DNA of 64,000 bases, from assembly GCF_902364025.1 (NCBI RefSeq), contig NZ_CABJCG010000012.1, positions 143,949 to 207,948 of the forward strand, read 5' to 3'. Position 1 is the stretch's first letter. Each line of letters begins with the position of its first letter. This document shows positions 60,553 to 64,000 of this stretch, in pieces. The DNA comes from Enterocloster lavalensis. GTDB lineage: Bacteria; Bacillota; Clostridia; Lachnospirales; Lachnospiraceae. Under the pieces are notes generated by a model, which saw only the letters and a list, made by a program, of their open reading frames with translations, was not told the DNA's origin and searched no databases. A program made the translations under genes and the position numbers.

Positions 60553-61881
60553 CTATTTCTGCCAGGCAAGCACATGCCGCTTCCGCATCATCCTTCCAAC
60601 ATACAACATCAACATAACGCCCCAGGACGCCGCCTCCGCGTATGCGATGATCATATTCCCGCAGGACGCCGCAAACCAGTAGGAAAACAGGATGCGCGAG
60701 ATCAGGGCCAGAATTCCCGCCAGACTGGAATACACCACGTCCCCGATCCCTTCCAGATACCCGCGGATGGACATGCAGAACCCATACACCACGTAAAAAC
60801 TCGCGATCCGCTGGAAAAAGTTCCGACCGATTTCCGTGACCGCGGCGCTCACGCCGAACATGGCGATCAGGGGGCCGCCGGCCCGGATGACCAGAAATGT
60901 CAGGGCCAGTGAAACCGCCGTCATCATGACTGTGCCCGCCAGGACAACCCTGGGAATCTGCCGGTGTTTTCCCGCCCCGTAGTTCTGGGCCACAATAGTG
61001 GAGATGCCGGAGCCAATGTTGATCATTGGCAGAAAAATGATGGTGTCCACTCGGTACGCCGTGGTAATTGCGGCCACCGTCTGGGTGCCGAATCCGTTCA
61101 TGAAATTCTGCAAAATCAGATTTCCGAAGGCGTTGACGCAGGACTGGACCATGGGCGGAAGCCCCAGATGAATCCCTGCCTTCACAGCCGCCCGGTCCAC
61201 CGGGCAGCGGAAAGGATGAATCCGCAGGAATTCGTATTTTCTGCTGTAATAGATGATATACCCCGTCATGGCGGCCTGGGAGACAACCGTGGCGATGGCC
61301 GCGCCCTTCACACCCATCTGGCAGAATGCCACCAGGATCACGTCCAGAATCACATTCACAACGGACGAGCACAGGATCGAGAAAAACGGCGCCCGGCTGT
61401 TGCCTGCCCCGCGCAGGGCGGCGGCGTAGACGTTGTACACCGCCATGACCGGGACTCCGGCCAGAATAATCTGCAGGTAATCCTCCGCCATAACGATGGT
61501 GTCCGGGGTAGTGTTCAGCAGGCGAAGCAGGGGATACGCGCACAGGATTCCGATCCCCGCCAGCACCAGGAACACCGCGCCCAAAATCACGGAAAAGGAG
61601 GACAGCGTATTCCGGATCTCCTCCAGCCTGCCACTGCCATAGCGCTGGGCAAACAGCACCGCCAGCCCCAGGGTGAAGCCGTTGACGGCCAGCAAAAACA
61701 GGCCGCTCACCGTGCCCGTGGCTCCGATTGCCGCCAGCGCCTCCTCACCGGCCACATTTCCCACAATAAAGGCGTCCACCCAGTTGTAAAGCTGCTGCAG
61801 GATTCCGCTGAGGATCAGGGGAACGCAGAATTTTACCAGTGTGGCGATGATATTTTCCTGTGTTGTCTCCTTATGGCGCAT
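60553..61881 (-). CDS. MATE family exporter (copy 3), riboswitch-controlled candidate
   Basis: The 442-residue MATE protein has N-lobe PLILSGILQQLYNWVDAFIVGNVAG and C-lobe HLGLPPMVQSCVNAFGNLILQNF. It resembles DinF/MepA-type exporters of Clostridia. ATG at 61881 has GAGGAGG about ten bases upstream. The leader holds a compact hairpin structure and the upstream region two 51-bp repeats (separate entries). In Clostridia, MATE genes of this kind are commonly preceded by guanidine-IV (mepA) riboswitches, which fits by context but is not proven here. Confidence 0.9.
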   Translation of the reverse strand: MRHKETTQENIIATLVKFCVPLILSGILQQLYNWVDAFIVGNVAGEEALAAIGATGTVSGLFLLAVNGFTLGLAVLFAQRYGSGRLEEIRNTLSSFSVILGAVFLVLAGIGILCAYPLLRLLNTTPDTIVMAEDYLQIILAGVPVMAVYNVYAAALRGAGNSRAPFFSILCSSVVNVILDVILVAFCQMGVKGAAIATVVSQAAMTGYIIYYSRKYEFLRIHPFRCPVDRAAVKAGIHLGLPPMVQSCVNAFGNLILQNFMNGFGTQTVAAITTAYRVDTIIFLPMINIGSGISTIVAQNYGAGKHRQIPRVVLAGTVMMTAVSLALTFLVIRAGGPLIAMFGVSAAVTEIGRNFFQRIASFYVVYGFCMSIRGYLEGIGDVVYSSLAGILALISRILFSYWFAASCGNMIIAYAEAASWGVMLMLYVGRMMRKRHVLAWQK

Positions 61882-61891
61882 GAATGTCCGT

Positions 61892-61972
61892 TCCTCCTCA
61901 AAAACAGAGGCGTTCTTTCGCTACCATACGGCCTGGATAGCCGTACCACAGGGGGTAACTTTCGAACGCCTC
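61892..61972 (-). ncRNA. Structured leader of MATE gene 3, candidate riboswitch (guanidine-IV-like)
   Basis: On the minus strand GAGGCGTTC (61964-61972) pairs with GAACGCCTC (61907-61915). Inside, GAAA faces GAAA across an internal loop, GTTACC pairs with GGTAGC, and TACGGC pairs with GCCGTA around TATCCAG. The 3' strand ends CCTC-TGTTTTT-GAGG, where CCTC could instead pair with the GAGG of the ribosome site. Forming the main stem would therefore free the RBS. The architecture and the MATE context suggest a ligand-responsive ON switch. Assignment to the mepA class is inference. Confidence 0.5.
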
Positions 61973-62004
61973 GCTACTTTTCAGATCAATTTTTAATTAT
62001 TTTA

Positions 62005-62107
62005 CTTTGTCAGCAGCCGCCAGGCTGATGATAAGGAATGCCTTTTCTTATTATACTTTGTCACCAGCCGCCAGGCTGATGATAAGGGATGCGTTTCCTT
62101 ATTATAA
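62005..62107 (-). repeat. Two tandem 51-bp repeats upstream of MATE gene 3
   Basis: CTTTGTCA recurs at 62005 and 62056, an exact 51-bp period. On the minus strand each unit reads TATAATAAGGAAACGCATCC, CTTATCATCAGCC and a GGCTGRTGACAAAG dyad arm, matching the array at 35685 in order and orientation to the gene. Each carries a TATAAT. Confidence 0.85.
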
Positions 62108-62190
62108 CAATGAATACCGCTGAAGTCAACAATACAGCCCAGCCTCCGCTCCCCCAGCGCCGCCCTCAAAATCAGCCGTCCTGCTGCCTG

Positions 62191-63111
62191 CTATACGGTA
62201 TCCCCGTCCCTGCCGTCTCTCTTCATCATGCGCCGGAAAAATCCGCACTCCTCATCATTGCACAGCTGTCCCTCCGCCTCCTGCACGGTCAGGTGAAATA
62301 CGTGGTAGAGCGGGTGCTCCTGATCCCCGTAAAGCTTATACTCACAGTACACGCCAGCCTCTTTCAGCTTTTCCCTGAGCCTGGGCGCCTGATCCATACA
62401 GAAATCTCCCACTGCAGTCATGAGGTACACCGGCGGGAAACTGCTGTTTACGTGATCTGTCACATTGATCAAACGGCGCTCCCGCGGGGAGCCCTTCTCC
62501 GGCAGCAGATCCCCCATGAGTTCCAAATTCATAACCCCGCCCTCATGTTCCTCCTCTGTCAACGGCTCATACGCGCCGCAGTTCAGCCCAATCGCCCTGG
62601 GGATAAATCCCTGAGGCGCCTTGAACGGATACCCGGCTGCGTACTCCGGAGAGGTGCAGATGGCGGTATACAGCCCCAGCAGGTGCGCCCCGGCAGAATC
62701 CCCCACCATGAAAATATTGTCCATATCAAATCCGTAGGTTTCACAATTCGCATAAACCCACTCCATCACTCGGTTGGTGTCCTCCAGCTGCGCGGGAAAT
62801 TTGGATTCCGGCGCCAGCCGGTACGAGAAATTCACCACCGCAAATCCCCTCCCGGCCAGCGACATGCAATAAAACTGGTACAGCTCCTTGTCCCCGTATA
62901 CCCAGCCGCCGCCGTGGATGCTCACAATCACCGGAAGCCGGTTTCCCCGCTCACTTATGGGGCGGTAAACATCCAGACGGTTCCAGACCAGATCCGGCCC
63001 GTAGGCAAGACCGTCGAACCGCTCAACTGTTTCCGGTGTGGTAAGCCCCACGTCCCGCTTCGCATCGTTAACGCTCCATTCCGCTCTCATTCGCTTACTT
63101 AATTCTGACAT
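62191..63111 (-). CDS. Alpha/beta hydrolase, esterase/lipase (HSL-like)
   Basis: The 306-residue enzyme has the oxyanion motif SIHGGGWVYGD, nucleophile elbow MVGDSAGAHLLG, an Asp region AVGDFCMDQAP and a catalytic His near GDQEHPLYHVFH. This is the hormone-sensitive-lipase style of carboxylesterase, with no signal peptide. ATG at 63111 has AGAGGGG and overlaps the stop of the upstream AraC-type gene (TAATG). Translation is coupled, so the regulator probably controls the hydrolase. Confidence 0.88.
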   Translation of the reverse strand: MSELSKRMRAEWSVNDAKRDVGLTTPETVERFDGLAYGPDLVWNRLDVYRPISERGNRLPVIVSIHGGGWVYGDKELYQFYCMSLAGRGFAVVNFSYRLAPESKFPAQLEDTNRVMEWVYANCETYGFDMDNIFMVGDSAGAHLLGLYTAICTSPEYAAGYPFKAPQGFIPRAIGLNCGAYEPLTEEEHEGGVMNLELMGDLLPEKGSPRERRLINVTDHVNSSFPPVYLMTAVGDFCMDQAPRLREKLKEAGVYCEYKLYGDQEHPLYHVFHLTVQEAEGQLCNDEECGFFRRMMKRDGRDGDTV

Positions 63112-64000
63112 TATGTTCCCCTCTCTGATTCTGTTCTGAGCAATTCCTGCCTGTATGCCCCAATGGTTTTTCCCACGTTACGCTTGAACACCTTGCAGAA
63201 ATACGTGGTATTGATATACCCGCAGCGGTCTGAAATATCCTTGACGGTGAGATTCTGATTCCGGCACAGCTCCTTCGCCCGGTCCATTCGCACCGCCGTC
63301 AGGTACTCCACAAATGTTCTTCCCGTCTTTTCTTTAAAAATATGGCTCAGGTAATAGGGACTGATGCCCACACTCTCCGCGCAGGCCATCAGGGAAATGT
63401 CCCGGATAAAATTGCTCTCAATATAGTGTTTGGCTGTTTCCACATAATCTTTTATCTTATCGGCATTATCCGCCGGCAAATCCGGTCGGTCCTTGTGGTC
63501 TTCCCTGAGTTTTGCGATACTCTCCCGGTAGGAGCGCGGCATATCGGAAAAGGACGGGTAGACAGTTCCCACCCCATAGAGGCATTCCGATCCCGTGCGC
63601 TCCATAAGCGCCCGGGCGATGAGCTCCGCCAGCCCCGCGCACCAGCTTCTCTGCTCCTCACGATCTGAACGATCGGGAGCAAAGAGCAGCACAACGATTC
63701 CGTCGGATGTGACGGTGGCCAGAAAGCCACAGATACCGTCCAGTATATTTCCTAACTCCCTATTCAGTTCCCTGGCCCCCATCCGGCCCGGCCTTTTGAT
63801 GAGAAATGTCGCGATACATCCTCCGGAAAAAATCAGCCCATTGATGTCCAGGTAAACCTTAAAATGTTCCTCATCGCATTTTTCCGAAAATATCGACATC
63901 AAAATTTCACTGCCCAGATAAGGGTTCACCACTTGCAGCGCCGAATCCAGATTGCTCTGTCTGCTGTTTTTCTTCCGCTCAGCCTCCACAGCCCTGCACA
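63111..64000 (-). CDS. AraC-family regulator, 5' end beyond the window
   Basis: About 296 residues are visible and the frame stays open to the edge. The C-terminal 100 residues are an AraC DNA-binding domain (ISLMACAESVGISPYYLSHIF, KEKTGRTFVEYLTAVRMDRA, ISDRCGYINTTYFCKVFKRNVG). The preceding 190 residues resemble the middle region of YesN-type response regulators (GLIFSGGCIATFLI, GICGFLATVTSDGIVVLLF). A receiver domain may lie outside the window. It overlaps the esterase gene by one base. Confidence 0.85.
   Translation of the reverse strand, partial: CRAVEAERKKNSRQSNLDSALQVVNPYLGSEILMSIFSEKCDEEHFKVYLDINGLIFSGGCIATFLIKRPGRMGARELNRELGNILDGICGFLATVTSDGIVVLLFAPDRSDREEQRSWCAGLAELIARALMERTGSECLYGVGTVYPSFSDMPRSYRESIAKLREDHKDRPDLPADNADKIKDYVETAKHYIESNFIRDISLMACAESVGISPYYLSHIFKEKTGRTFVEYLTAVRMDRAKELCRNQNLTVKDISDRCGYINTTYFCKVFKRNVGKTIGAYRQELLRTESERGT

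Overview
The window looks like chromosomal DNA of a GC-rich, anaerobic, spore-forming member of the Clostridia, most likely Lachnospiraceae. Pointers are the sporulation-type membrane protein YtaF, meso-diaminopimelate dehydrogenase, FeoAB with a DtxR-type regulator, a CarD-like regulator, rubredoxin/ferredoxin proteins, PTS and TRAP transporters, strong AGGAGG ribosome binding sites and TTGACA/TATAAT promoters. No prophage, integrase, transposase, CRISPR array or rRNA operon was seen. The taxon is inference; no marker gene here fixes the species.

Layout. 1-2.6 kb: end-truncated secreted protein, ytaF, MATE exporter 1. 2.8-7.1 kb: minus-strand glycerol/dihydroxyacetone operon (metallo-hydrolase, glpK, dhaK, dhaL, dhaM) closed by a terminator. 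7.2-10.8 kb: DtxR-type regulator divergent from feoA-feoB, with an inverted-repeat element between feoA and feoB. 10.9-15.1 kb: marR and a heterodimeric ABC exporter. 15.3-21.5 kb: LysR/SDR pair, CarD-like regulator, HD hydrolase, ddh, dus, XRE-cupin regulator. 21.6-25.2 kb: LysE exporter and a TRAP transporter (dctPQM). 25.5-33.4 kb: SUFU-like protein, HAD phosphatase, AEC and CDF transporters, a GH1/PTS beta-glucoside pair, orphan MazF. 33.6-37.6 kb: diguanylate cyclase, an array of 51-bp repeats, a RelA/SpoT-domain protein with a HEPN-like tail, and an HMA protein behind DtxR-like dyads. 38-39.4 kb: two rubredoxin-type redox proteins. 39.6-46.9 kb: ackA, a sigma-54 activator and, behind a very good -24/-12 site with an 18-bp inverted repeat upstream, an MFS transporter, PLP C-S lyase and NhaC antiporter. 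47-54.2 kb: hypothetical genes, a broken PRD gene, hydrolases, MATE exporter 2 with an attenuator-like leader, a tiny peptide transcription unit, tRNA-Ser and tRNA-Tyr. 54.3-64 kb: NUDIX, DUF3788, a TetR-controlled membrane-protein pair, rtcB-prfH with its own leader peptide and terminator, an AT-rich metallo-hydrolase, MATE exporter 3 with a structured leader, an esterase, and an AraC-type regulator cut by the window edge.

Most notable. (1) An alarmone-synthetase-like domain ends in a HEPN RxxxxH motif and sits directly downstream of a tandem 51-bp repeat array. Related 51-bp repeats lie upstream of MATE exporter 3 and, degenerate, upstream of carD, always in the same orientation to the gene. 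(2) rtcB-prfH, the RNA-ligase/release-factor-H pair linked to ribosome repair, is preceded by a promoter, a 12-codon leader ORF and an intrinsic terminator. (3) MATE exporter 2 is preceded by a perfect promoter, a 40-codon leader ORF and an intrinsic terminator whose stem can pair instead with a loop inside the leader ORF. (4) MATE exporter 3 has a compact structured 5' leader that can compete with RBS sequestration, a candidate riboswitch. (5) FeoB, a PTS EIIBC and the sigma-54 activator all carry long Ala/Pro/Gly/Glu-rich insertions, one built from eight 24-bp tandem repeats.
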